15,878 bases of DNA, taken from positions 1-15,878 of the forward strand of contig JBPPMG010000442.1 of NCBI GenBank assembly GCA_051305935.1. The letters run 5' to 3'. The notes beneath the pieces are model-generated. The model saw nothing but the letters and a program-made list of their open reading frames with translations, was not told the DNA's origin and did not search any database. A program made the position numbers and the translations under genes. Origin of the DNA: JACPDH01 sp051305935 (GTDB taxonomy: Bacteria > Acidobacteriota > Thermoanaerobaculia > Gp7-AA8). This document shows, piece after piece, positions 7,883 through 14,070 of this stretch; positions within the stretch are counted from its first letter, which is position 1; every line of letters begins with the position of its first letter.

Positions 7883-8046
7883 GTACGTTTCCTTGGTGAT
7901 TTGGACAACTGCATGACCTGACCCCACCTCCGGGTAAACGATCGGAAAACTGCAGCTTTCCCTGTCGCTCCCTTCGCAACCTTTCTTTCGTCGATCCGTT
8001 GATCCGTTGCGGACGACGAAAGTCGAACAAAAAGGAGAAAAGAGCG

Positions 8047-8454
8047 ATGAAGCGAATGAGTGGAATCCTGTTTGCGGCTCTGTTTGCGGTAGGTTGCAGT
8101 TCGACCTCGATGGCGCCGAACGAAGCTGTAACGGGTGCCGCCGAGTTGAGCGGGAAAACGCCGACGTACTACCGTCTCGTCTCCGACCCGCTCCCGATCC
8201 GCGAGATCGACTGGGGCCGCCCGCTGACGAGCCTCCACGTGAAGGGTCACCTCACGAACCAGGGCTTCGTGCCGCTGGCGAAGGTCGAGGGAAGCGGACG
8301 CCTCTGCGAGAGCGGAAATGACTGGGTCAGCCTTACCGATGGCGAGTTCCACAGCGGCGACTCGGGTGATACGCCGAAGGGGCCGTACATCAAAGGCTGC
8401 AAGGGACGCACAGGCGCCTTCCTGCCAGCGTCGAAAGAGGTCCTGGTCAACTAG
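8047..8454 (+). CDS. small lipoprotein of unknown function
   Basis: The 135-residue product has a short signal peptide (MKRMSG, hydrophobic to about residue 15) ending in a lipobox-like AVGC, with the lipidated cysteine at 17. The mature part has two further cysteines (C87, C118) that could form a disulfide. It is rich in Gly, Ser and charged residues, with no recognised domain. The ATG at 8047 has a good Shine-Dalgarno AAAGGAG (8031-8037) 9 bases upstream; an upstream in-frame start at 7999 would place the signal internally and is rejected. The gene stands alone: a weak terminator precedes it and a very strong one follows. The leader 7883-8046 shows only a tandem 8-base repeat GATCCGTT (7993-8008) and no clear promoter. 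Confidence 0.75.
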   Translation: MKRMSGILFAALFAVGCSSTSMAPNEAVTGAAELSGKTPTYYRLVSDPLPIREIDWGRPLTSLHVKGHLTNQGFVPLAKVEGSGRLCESGNDWVSLTDGEFHSGDSGDTPKGPYIKGCKGRTGAFLPASKEVLVN

Positions 8455-8482
8455 CTGACGGCGCGAGCCGGCCAGGCGAGTC

Positions 8483-8527
8483 GCGCGCGGCGCTGCCCAA
8501 TCCCGGGCGCGCCGCGCGCCTTTTTTT
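8483..8527 (+). terminator. strong intrinsic terminator
   Basis: A perfect 11-bp outer stem pairs GCGCGCGGCGC (8483-8493) with GCGCCGCGCGC (8509-8519). One unpaired T then leads to an inner 4-bp stem, GCCC/GGGC, with a 6-base loop. It is followed directly by a C and seven T (8521-8527). It lies about 29 bases past the stop of the small lipoprotein gene. Confidence 0.92.
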
Positions 8528-8600
8528 GGAGTGCGAACCCGAAGCTCCGGCGTGGATGCTCCTTGACGACGAGTGGATGGATGAGTTGTTGGGGTTACGC

Positions 8601-8681
8601 CTCCGGAGCGCGAGGAGCGGAAGCTGAGGCTTCCACCGAAGAAGAGCGAAAGCTGCGCTTTCGCTCTCCACATGGAGCTTG
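8601..8681. repeat. cluster of small inverted repeats downstream of tRNA-Arg
   Basis: Several hairpins are packed within about 80 bases: the palindrome CTCCGGAG (8601-8608), GGAAGC/GCTTCC (8619-8624 and 8629-8634, loop TGAG), GAGCGAAAGC/GCTTTCGCTC (8644-8653 and 8657-8666, 10 bp, loop TGC) and CTCCA/TGGAG (8664-8675). The two central hairpins share the core AAGCTGnGCTT, as if copies of one unit. GCTCCGG (8544-8550) can also pair with CCGGAGC (8603-8609). On the minus strand the 10-bp hairpin follows the tRNA and precedes TTCTTC, so it may terminate the tRNA transcript. The rest of 8528-8700 shows no gene. Confidence 0.6.
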
Positions 8682-8700
8682 CATTCAGGAGGGGAAACTC

Positions 8701-8777
<77 letters not shown>

Positions 8778-8793
8778 ACACTGTGGGACGCGC

Positions 8794-8822
8794 ATTCTAT
8801 GGGATGCGTGCCGGGGGAGCAA
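8794..8822 (-). promoter_or_regulatory. promoter of tRNA-Arg
   Basis: On the minus strand a -35 box TTGCTC (8817-8822), an exact 17-base spacer and a -10 box TAGAAT (8794-8799) are seen. Transcription would start near 8787, about 10 bases before the mature tRNA. Confidence 0.6.
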
Positions 8823-8970
8823 TGGGTGCCTCCTCGCGTCTCCACTCGGATCTGAACAACCGCGCGAAGCACGCAATCTGTTCCGCGCTTCTCCCGTCTC
8901 GGCGCAAGGCAACTGCGCGTGCCGAACCTCCTCTCGATGCGCATGAGCCTCGGCGTGGTATTCAGTCTCC

Positions 8971-8999
8971 TTTCCAAACCCGGATTCGTTTGCTACAGT
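8971..8999 (+). promoter_or_regulatory. candidate promoter of prs
   Basis: TTTCCA (8971-8976) and TACAGT (8994-8999) are spaced by 17 bases, each 4 of 6 to sigma70 consensus. The expected leader of about 36 bases includes a 6-bp hairpin CGGCTT/AAGCCG (9005-9020, loop CCGC). The rest of 8823-9041 shows no gene on either strand. Confidence 0.4.
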
Positions 9000-9041
9000 T
9001 CGCGCGGCTTCCGCAAGCCGAATTCCGAACGGGGCAGACTC

Positions 9042-9986
9042 ATGCACGGATCGATGAAGATCTTCACGGGCCGCGCCCATCCGACGCTGGGCCACGAAAT
9101 TTGCAGGATTCTCGGGGTCGATCCGGGACACGTACTCCTGTACAACTTTTCCGACGGCGAGAACTACACCCAGATCGACGAAAACGTGCGCGGCGCGGAT
9201 GTTTTCATCATCCAGCCGACGTGCCCCCCGGTGAACGACAACCTGCTCGAGCTCCTCATCATGCTCGACGCGTTCAAGCGTTCCTCGGCGAGCCGGGTCA
9301 CCGCGGTCATCCCGTACTACGGTTACGCGCGGCAGGACCGCAAGGACAAGCCGCGCGTCCCGATTACGTCGAAGCTCGTGGCCGACCTGCTGAGCAAGGC
9401 GGGCGCCGACCGCATCCTCGCGATGGACCTGCACGCGCCGCAGATCCAGGGATTCTTCAACATCCCGGTCGACCATCTCTTTGCCGCGCCGGTGATCATC
9501 AAGCATCTGAAATCGCTCGAGATGGACGACCTGACGATCGTCTCGCCCGATGCGGGCGGCGTCGAGCGGGCTCGCGCCTACGCCAAGCGCCTCGGCGCGG
9601 CGCTCGCCATCATCGACAAACGGCGCTTCGCCGCGAACCAGACCGAGGTGCTCCACATCATCGGCGAGGTCGAGGGGCGGAACGTCTTCATCGTCGACGA
9701 CATCATCGATACGGCGGGAACACTGATCCACACGATGGAGGCTCTGCTAAAGGCAGGGGCGAAGTCGGTGTCGGCCTCGGCGACGCACGGAGTGCTTTCG
9801 GGACCGGCGCTCGAGCGCATCAACAATTCGGCGCTCAACCAGGTGGTCGTGACCGACACGATGCCGATGGCCGACAAGGAAGCGGAGTGCAGCCGGCTCA
9901 AGTCGTTGTCGATCGCCGAGCTGCTCGCAGAGGCCATTCGCCGCATCCATATGGAAGATTCGGTCAGCTCGCTTTTCGACCTGTAG
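9042..9986 (+). CDS. prs: ribose-phosphate pyrophosphokinase (PRPP synthase)
   Basis: The 314-residue class I PRPP synthase makes 5-phosphoribosyl-1-diphosphate from ribose 5-phosphate and ATP, for purine, pyrimidine, His and Trp synthesis. Visible landmarks are FSDGE...ENVRGADVFIIQ (36-58), PYYGYARQDRK (91-101), the MDLHAPQIQGFF segment with H131 (ATP/metal side), the flexible-loop KRR at 193-195 and the PRPP loop DDIIDTAGT at 219-227. The length matches the family. The start at ATG 9042 gives MHGSMKIF, aligned with E. coli MPDMKLF; ATG at 9054 is the alternative, and the frame open upstream to 8919 is not needed. It precedes rplY, a common bacterial order. Confidence 0.95.
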   Translation: MHGSMKIFTGRAHPTLGHEICRILGVDPGHVLLYNFSDGENYTQIDENVRGADVFIIQPTCPPVNDNLLELLIMLDAFKRSSASRVTAVIPYYGYARQDRKDKPRVPITSKLVADLLSKAGADRILAMDLHAPQIQGFFNIPVDHLFAAPVIIKHLKSLEMDDLTIVSPDAGGVERARAYAKRLGAALAIIDKRRFAANQTEVLHIIGEVEGRNVFIVDDIIDTAGTLIHTMEALLKAGAKSVSASATHGVLSGPALERINNSALNQVVVTDTMPMADKEAECSRLKSLSIAELLAEAIRRIHMEDSVSSLFDL

Positions 9987-10127
9987 GATGTTGGAAATCG
10001 CGGCGGATGCCGCACCGAGGCCCGTCGCCCCCCGCGGGAGTGTGGACGGGCGGCCAAATCAGGAATTTTGCGCCGCCGGACTGGTTTAAGGCTCGGCGGT
10101 TGAGCAATTTGAAGGAGTTTTTCAGTC

Positions 10128-10775
10128 ATGGCAGAACTGACAATTGAAGTCACGCGCCGCGAGACGACCGGCAAGGAAGTGGCGAAGAAGCTTCGCCGGG
10201 CCGGACAGGTCCCCGCGATCGTCTACGGCGGACACCGTGAACCGGTCCCCGTTTCGGTCGATCTGAAGACCATCTCCGAGCTCGTGAAGAAGAGCGAGCA
10301 CGGCGTGCGCTCGATCTTCCTGCTGCAGCTCGCAGGCTCCGATCAGAAGCGCCACGCGATGATCAAGGACCTCACGATCCACCCGATCAGCCGGAAGATG
10401 ATCCACATCGACTTCGTCCGCGTCATGATGGACGAGAAGGTGCGCGTCGTCGTCCCCATTCGCCTCTCGGGCACGGCGAAGGGTGTCAAAGAAGGTGGGC
10501 TCCTCGACTGGCAGGTGCGCGAGCTCAACATCGAGTGTCTTCCGGGGGCGATCCCTGACTCGATCGATCTCGACGTGACCGATCTCGCGTTCAACCACTT
10601 CTACCGGATCTCGGACCTCAAGATTGCCGATGGCCTCCGCGTTCTCGACGACGTCGAGCGTGTCGTCGCGTCGGTCCATGGCCACAAGGAAGAGGAAGAG
10701 GTCGCACCGAGCACCGCACAGGCAGGCGCCGAGCCCGAGGTCGTCAAGAAGGGCAAGACGGAGACCGAAGCCTGA
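10128..10775 (+). CDS. rplY: 50S ribosomal protein L25/general stress protein Ctc
   Basis: The 215-residue protein is of the long (TL5/CTC) type. An N-terminal domain of about 95 residues binds 5S rRNA (RRETTGKEVAKKLRRAGQVPAIVYGG is diagnostic). A C-terminal beta domain (about 100-190) follows, and then an acidic, low-complexity tail (KEEEEVAPSTAQ...). ATG at 10128 has Shine-Dalgarno AAGGAG (10112-10117). Upstream, 9987-10127 holds no gene but an inverted repeat CCGCCG/CGGCGG (10073-10099) before the Shine-Dalgarno, which might be a leader structure. prs-rplY is a usual pair, but pth, often next, is absent here; a terminator follows directly. Confidence 0.95.
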   Translation: MAELTIEVTRRETTGKEVAKKLRRAGQVPAIVYGGHREPVPVSVDLKTISELVKKSEHGVRSIFLLQLAGSDQKRHAMIKDLTIHPISRKMIHIDFVRVMMDEKVRVVVPIRLSGTAKGVKEGGLLDWQVRELNIECLPGAIPDSIDLDVTDLAFNHFYRISDLKIADGLRVLDDVERVVASVHGHKEEEEVAPSTAQAGAEPEVVKKGKTETEA

Positions 10776-10796
10776 TCTCTCCAGCATCGAATCGAG

Positions 10797-10826
10797 AAAG
10801 ACCTCGCCGACCGGCGAGGTCTTTTT
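10797..10826 (+). terminator. strong intrinsic terminator after rplY
   Basis: AAAGACCTCGCC (10797-10808) pairs perfectly with GGCGAGGTCTTT (10813-10824) around loop GACC, ending in a T run (10822-10826). It begins 21 bases after the rplY stop. It ends only about 10 bases before the first ATG (10837) that could serve the next gene. Confidence 0.93.
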
Positions 10827-10918
10827 GCTTCCCGCGATGGCTCGGGCGCGCCGTCGCCTCCATTGCGGTTTGCGCGTCGCTTGCCGCAGGCTCCGCGTGC
10901 CGCTACGAGCAGCCTGCA

Positions 10919-12103
10919 GTGCAGCCGGCCTCGGAAGAGATCGCGTTGCGGCCGCTCGTCGGAGACTTCGAGGAGATCGCGCTTCCGGCGGGTCCTGGCG
11001 CTGGACAGCCGTTCGTCGCGGCTTCGTCGTCCGGTGGCGTGCTGGTTTCGTGGCTCGAGCCCGCGGATGGCGGCGGCCACGCTCTGAAGTTCGCGCGAGT
11101 CGACGGCGCGACGCCCCCCGAGGCGCGGCTCATCGCGAGGCGCGACGACTTCTTCGTGAACTTCGCCGACTTCCCGTCGATCGTCGATTCGGGAGGCGTC
11201 CTGTTCGCGCACTGGCTGCAGAAGCGTGGGGCCGGCACGTACGCGTACGACGTGAGGATCGCGGCGTCGCGTGACGAGGGGGCGACCTGGAGCGAGTCGA
11301 TCGCCGTCCACGACGACGGCGTGCTTGCGGAGCACGGTTTCGCGACGCTCGTCCCGCTCTCCGAGCCGGGCAAAGTTGGCGTGGTCTGGCTCGACGGCCG
11401 GAACATGAGTGGCGAGGGTGGTGGGCACGGGGAATCGGTCGGCGACATGACGCTTCGCTATGCGGAGGTCGATGCAGAGCTCGCGGTGACCGCAACCGCC
11501 GAGCTCGATTCGCGAACCTGTGAGTGCTGCGCGACGGCGATGACGATGACCGAACAGGGCCCGCTGGTCGCATTCCGGGACCGCTCGGAGGACGAGGTGC
11601 GCGACATCGGGATCGTGCGGCGCGTCTCGGGCCGCTGGAGCGAGCCGCGGGTTCTCGCGAATGACGGGTGGAAGATTCACGGCTGTCCGGTGAACGGTCC
11701 ACAGGCAGATGCGCGTGGGCGCCAGGCAGCCGTTGCTTGGTTCAGTAAGGCGGGCGATCGCCCCAGAGTCAGTCTCGTGATTTCGAAAGACGAGGGCTCG
11801 GGCTTCGGGCCGGCGATCCCGATCGCCGAGCGCGGGGCGGAGGGATTCGTCGACTGCGCGTTTCTCGGCGACGATCGCGTCGCGATCACGTGGCTCGAGG
11901 ACGATGGCGAGGGGATGAAGCTGCAGCTTCGCGAGGTGGGTGGCGACGGCTCGCTCACGCCGGCCGTGACGATTGCATCGACGACGCGTGGACGCACCGG
12001 TTTTCCTCGCCTCGCGCTGGCTGGCGATTCGCTGTACGTCGTCTGGAACGAGAAGGGCGATTCACCGCGAATTCACCTTGCGCGCGCGACTGTTGGACGA
12101 TAA
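10919..12103 (+). CDS. BNR/Asp-box beta-propeller lipoprotein with Cys motifs
   Basis: The open frame gives 394 residues from GTG at 10919. It has an Asp-box SRDEGATW (117-124; S-x-D-x-G-x-T-W), repeated strand patterns and a degenerate second box (SKDEGSGF near 289-296), pointing to a sialidase-like beta-propeller without evident sialidase catalytic residues. It carries two striking cysteine motifs, CECC (201-204) and HGCPVNG (254-260), which look like conserved family features, perhaps metal- or redox-related. The same frame continues upstream of 10919 as a lipoprotein signal (AVASIAVCASLAAGSAC ending near 10900) but has no ATG, GTG or TTG there. A one-base slip from ATG at 10837 would supply one. 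It lies 27 bases before a TlpA-type lipoprotein gene. Confidence 0.8.
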   Translation: MQPASEEIALRPLVGDFEEIALPAGPGAGQPFVAASSSGGVLVSWLEPADGGGHALKFARVDGATPPEARLIARRDDFFVNFADFPSIVDSGGVLFAHWLQKRGAGTYAYDVRIAASRDEGATWSESIAVHDDGVLAEHGFATLVPLSEPGKVGVVWLDGRNMSGEGGGHGESVGDMTLRYAEVDAELAVTATAELDSRTCECCATAMTMTEQGPLVAFRDRSEDEVRDIGIVRRVSGRWSEPRVLANDGWKIHGCPVNGPQADARGRQAAVAWFSKAGDRPRVSLVISKDEGSGFGPAIPIAERGAEGFVDCAFLGDDRVAITWLEDDGEGMKLQLREVGGDGSLTPAVTIASTTRGRTGFPRLALAGDSLYVVWNEKGDSPRIHLARATVGR

Positions 12104-12130
12104 TTCGAAACCGTAGCCGAGGAGAAACGC

Positions 12131-12754
12131 ATGCATCGCACCGCTCTCACCATCGTCGCACTCAGCACCGTCTTCGTTCTCGTGGGCTGCGGCAGAACCG
12201 AAACACCTTCGGTCGCGACGCAGACCGCTGAAACGACCGATACGTCGACAGCGACGACTTCCACGAGCGCTACACCTGTCGCGACGGAAGCGCCGGCGGA
12301 GGGCTCGAAAGAAGCCGAGATGGCCACAAGACTCGCGACCTATGCGGCGCCTCGGCTCGACGGCACGCAGTACGTCATCGGCGAGCAGAAGGGGAAAGCG
12401 CTGCTGCTCAATGTGTGGGCGACCTGGTGCGGCCCGTGCAGGTTTGAGATCCCCGAGCTCAAGAAGCTGCAGGCGGAGTTAGGCCCCAAGGGGCTCGAAG
12501 TGGTGGGAATCGCGGTGGACGAGGCGCCGACGAACGAGCAGGAAGTGCGCGCGTTCGTGACCGAGAAGGCGATCGAGTATCCGATCATCCTCGATCCGGA
12601 AGGGCGCATCCTGCTTCTCCTCGAGACGTCGACGGTGCCCACGACCGTGCTGCTCGACAAGAACGGCAACGTGGCGTGGTACTCCGTCGGTGTCGTGCAG
12701 TCGACGAATCCGGGTTTGCAGGAAGCGTTCGCGAAAGTATTCGCGCAGGAATGA
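12131..12754 (+). CDS. TlpA-like thioredoxin-fold lipoprotein
   Basis: The 207-residue product has a signal peptide ending in lipobox LVGC (17-20). A Thr/Ala/Ser-rich linker follows (about 21-60), then a TlpA/ResA-type thioredoxin domain. The active site is WCGPC (99-103), preceded by LLLNVWAT, and the cis-proline is P170 in TSTVPTT. It would reduce or exchange disulfides outside the inner membrane, for example in cytochrome c maturation or copper-protein assembly. ATG at 12131 has GAGGAG (12119-12124) 6 bases upstream. Being next to a Cys-motif lipoprotein and followed by a glutaredoxin-like domain, it is part of a likely thiol-redox group; this is inference. It probably sits in one transcript with its neighbours (gap to the next gene 36 bases). 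Confidence 0.9.
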   Translation: MHRTALTIVALSTVFVLVGCGRTETPSVATQTAETTDTSTATTSTSATPVATEAPAEGSKEAEMATRLATYAAPRLDGTQYVIGEQKGKALLLNVWATWCGPCRFEIPELKKLQAELGPKGLEVVGIAVDEAPTNEQEVRAFVTEKAIEYPIILDPEGRILLLLETSTVPTTVLLDKNGNVAWYSVGVVQSTNPGLQEAFAKVFAQE

Positions 12755-12790
12755 CGCAGTAGCGCTCGACAGACGCACAGGAAGATCGAA

Positions 12791-13420
12791 ATGTCGCGCG
12801 TCAGCGTCACGTTCTACACGCGGCCCGGTTGCCATCTATGCGACGACGCGAAAGCGGCGATGATCGGCTGGGCGCACGCGCGCGGGTTCTCGATCGAGCT
12901 CCGCGAGGTTAACATCGACGAGGATGCGCGGGCGCACCAGCGCTTCTGGGTTCACATTCCGGTTGCGATGATCGGCGACGTCGAGGCGTTTCGTCATCGG
13001 TTCGATCCAGATGCTTTCGAGCGGGTCGCGCGCGAAGTCATGGAAGGAACAGGAGGAGAGTCGAAAATGAGTGATCTTGCGAATGGGCACTGCGTTCCCT
13101 GTCGTGGCGACGTGCCAGCGTTGCGCAGCGAGGCGATCGCCCCGCTGCTCGAGCGACTTGGTGGCGGCTGGACAGTCGTTGGTGATCATCATCTGGTGAA
13201 GGAGTTCCTGTTCGACGACTTCGCTGGCGCGCTCGCGCTGGTCAACCGAATCGGTGCGGTCGCCGAAGCGGAAGGGCATCACCCTGACATCGAGCTTGGA
13301 TGGGGACGGGTCGGAGTGACGATCTGGACGCATAAGATCGACGGACTGACGGATAGCGATTTCGTGCTCGCCGCGAAGATCGACCGGGTGGTCGACGCCG
13401 GCGAGGGAGTCGAGAAATGA
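12791..13420 (+). CDS. glutaredoxin-like domain fused to pterin-4a-carbinolamine dehydratase
   Basis: The 209-residue frame has two domains. Residues 1-90 are a glutaredoxin-like domain with TRPGCHLC (active-site CHLC 14-17), LREVNIDED and a proline turn HIPVAM. Residues 93-209 are a complete pterin-4a-carbinolamine dehydratase (PCD/DCoH type), with N-terminal CVPC (101-104), GHHPDIELGW (162-171), TIWTHKIDGLTDSDF and AAKIDRV. PCD dehydrates the 4a-hydroxytetrahydropterin formed by aromatic amino acid hydroxylases. The start is ATG at 12791 with AGGAAG 6 bases upstream. Inside, ATG at 13067 begins the PCD part and has a perfect AGGAGG (13051-13056) ten bases before it. A separate PCD may thus also be made. 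The stop overlaps the next start as ATGA. Confidence 0.88.
   Translation: MSRVSVTFYTRPGCHLCDDAKAAMIGWAHARGFSIELREVNIDEDARAHQRFWVHIPVAMIGDVEAFRHRFDPDAFERVAREVMEGTGGESKMSDLANGHCVPCRGDVPALRSEAIAPLLERLGGGWTVVGDHHLVKEFLFDDFAGALALVNRIGAVAEAEGHHPDIELGWGRVGVTIWTHKIDGLTDSDFVLAAKIDRVVDAGEGVEK
13051..13069 (+). promoter_or_regulatory. internal Shine-Dalgarno and ATG of the dehydratase part
   Basis: AGGAGG (13051-13056) and ATG (13067-13069) lie in frame inside the fusion gene, exactly at the boundary between the glutaredoxin-like and dehydratase domains. The codons between the domains contain TCG at 13061-13063, one substitution from TAG, so the fusion may be a recent loss of a stop codon. Confidence 0.6.
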
Positions 13421-13872
13421 CGAAGAAGTACCTGATCCTGTTCGGAGTCGTGTTCCTCGTTGGCCTGATCCTCGGCGGTCTGGGAATGAGCAAGATTATG
13501 GATCGCTCGAAGCAGACAGCAGTCGAGGCGGCCACGCAGGCGAGCCGCGAGCAGTGCGCGTCGATTCAGAAAGAGCGCGACACGCTCGCGACCGGCGCGA
13601 AGATGGCGGAGTTGAGGCTTCGCCTCGGACTGGCGGCGATCCAGGCCGGAAAGCTGAACTACGGAAACGCCCGCACCGAGGCGGAGGGCTTTTTCGAGGC
13701 CGCGGCCGCACTCGAGGGAGTGGTGAAAGGCACGCCGGACGAGCGCGAGTTGGCGATGATGCTGTCGCGCAAAGAGCAGGTGCTCGGCGATCTCGCAGTC
13801 GGGAGCCCGACGGCCGCAGTGGCGCTCGAGCAGATGTACACGGCTTCGCTCGACGGTTCGAAAGGCCGCTGA
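13417..13872 (+). CDS. small membrane-anchored helical protein, unknown
   Basis: The 151-residue product begins with a hydrophobic segment (about residues 5-23, YLILFGVVFLVGLILGGLG) that would anchor it as a single-pass membrane protein. The remaining soluble part is mostly helical by composition (AAEA/LE-rich), and a stretch near 55-105 looks like a helical hairpin of the TPR kind (LRLGLAAIQAGKLNYGNA then EGFFEAAAAL). ATG at 13417 overlaps the stop of the previous gene (ATGA), indicating translational coupling to the dehydratase fusion. No known domain is recognised. It could be a scaffold or assembly factor for its neighbours, but nothing shows this directly. Confidence 0.72.
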   Translation: MTKKYLILFGVVFLVGLILGGLGMSKIMDRSKQTAVEAATQASREQCASIQKERDTLATGAKMAELRLRLGLAAIQAGKLNYGNARTEAEGFFEAAAALEGVVKGTPDERELAMMLSRKEQVLGDLAVGSPTAAVALEQMYTASLDGSKGR

Positions 13873-13958
13873 GGCCGCACGTCAGTCTGGCGGAAACGTC
13901 GGTTTGTCAAGCGCAGCGCAGCGCGGCCGAGAGGGGCGGGCGCGCTCGATTGCGATCC

Positions 13959-13992
13959 TTGACGCGGCATTCCGCGTGGGTTACGCTAACCC
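13959..13992 (+). promoter_or_regulatory. promoter with overlapping palindromes before the DUF4388 gene
   Basis: TTGACG (13959-13964) and TACGCT (13982-13987) are spaced by exactly 17 bases. A perfect inverted repeat ACGCGG/CCGCGT (13962-13977, loop CATT) fills most of the spacer. A second, GGGTTA/TAACCC (13978-13992, centre CGC), covers the -10. Such placement suits an operator, but they could also be chance in a GC-rich region. The leader to the ATG at 14071 is about 75 bases. The rest of 13873-14070 shows no gene. Confidence 0.5.
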
Positions 13993-14070
13993 GCGCGGTA
14001 GCACTTCGCGAAATCTTTTGTTTTGTGAGGCATAGACGCGCTGCAACGCGGCTCGTGCCGACCAGGTGAC

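Noticed and set aside
7993..8008. Tandem 8-base repeat GATCCGTT before the lipoprotein gene
   Set aside because: Only two copies with no promoter context; could be chance.
10837..11274. Plus-strand frame from ATG 10837 giving an Arg-rich protein
   Set aside because: The product is Arg/Ala-rich without motifs and overlaps the BNR gene, whose frame has the Asp-box and Cys motifs.
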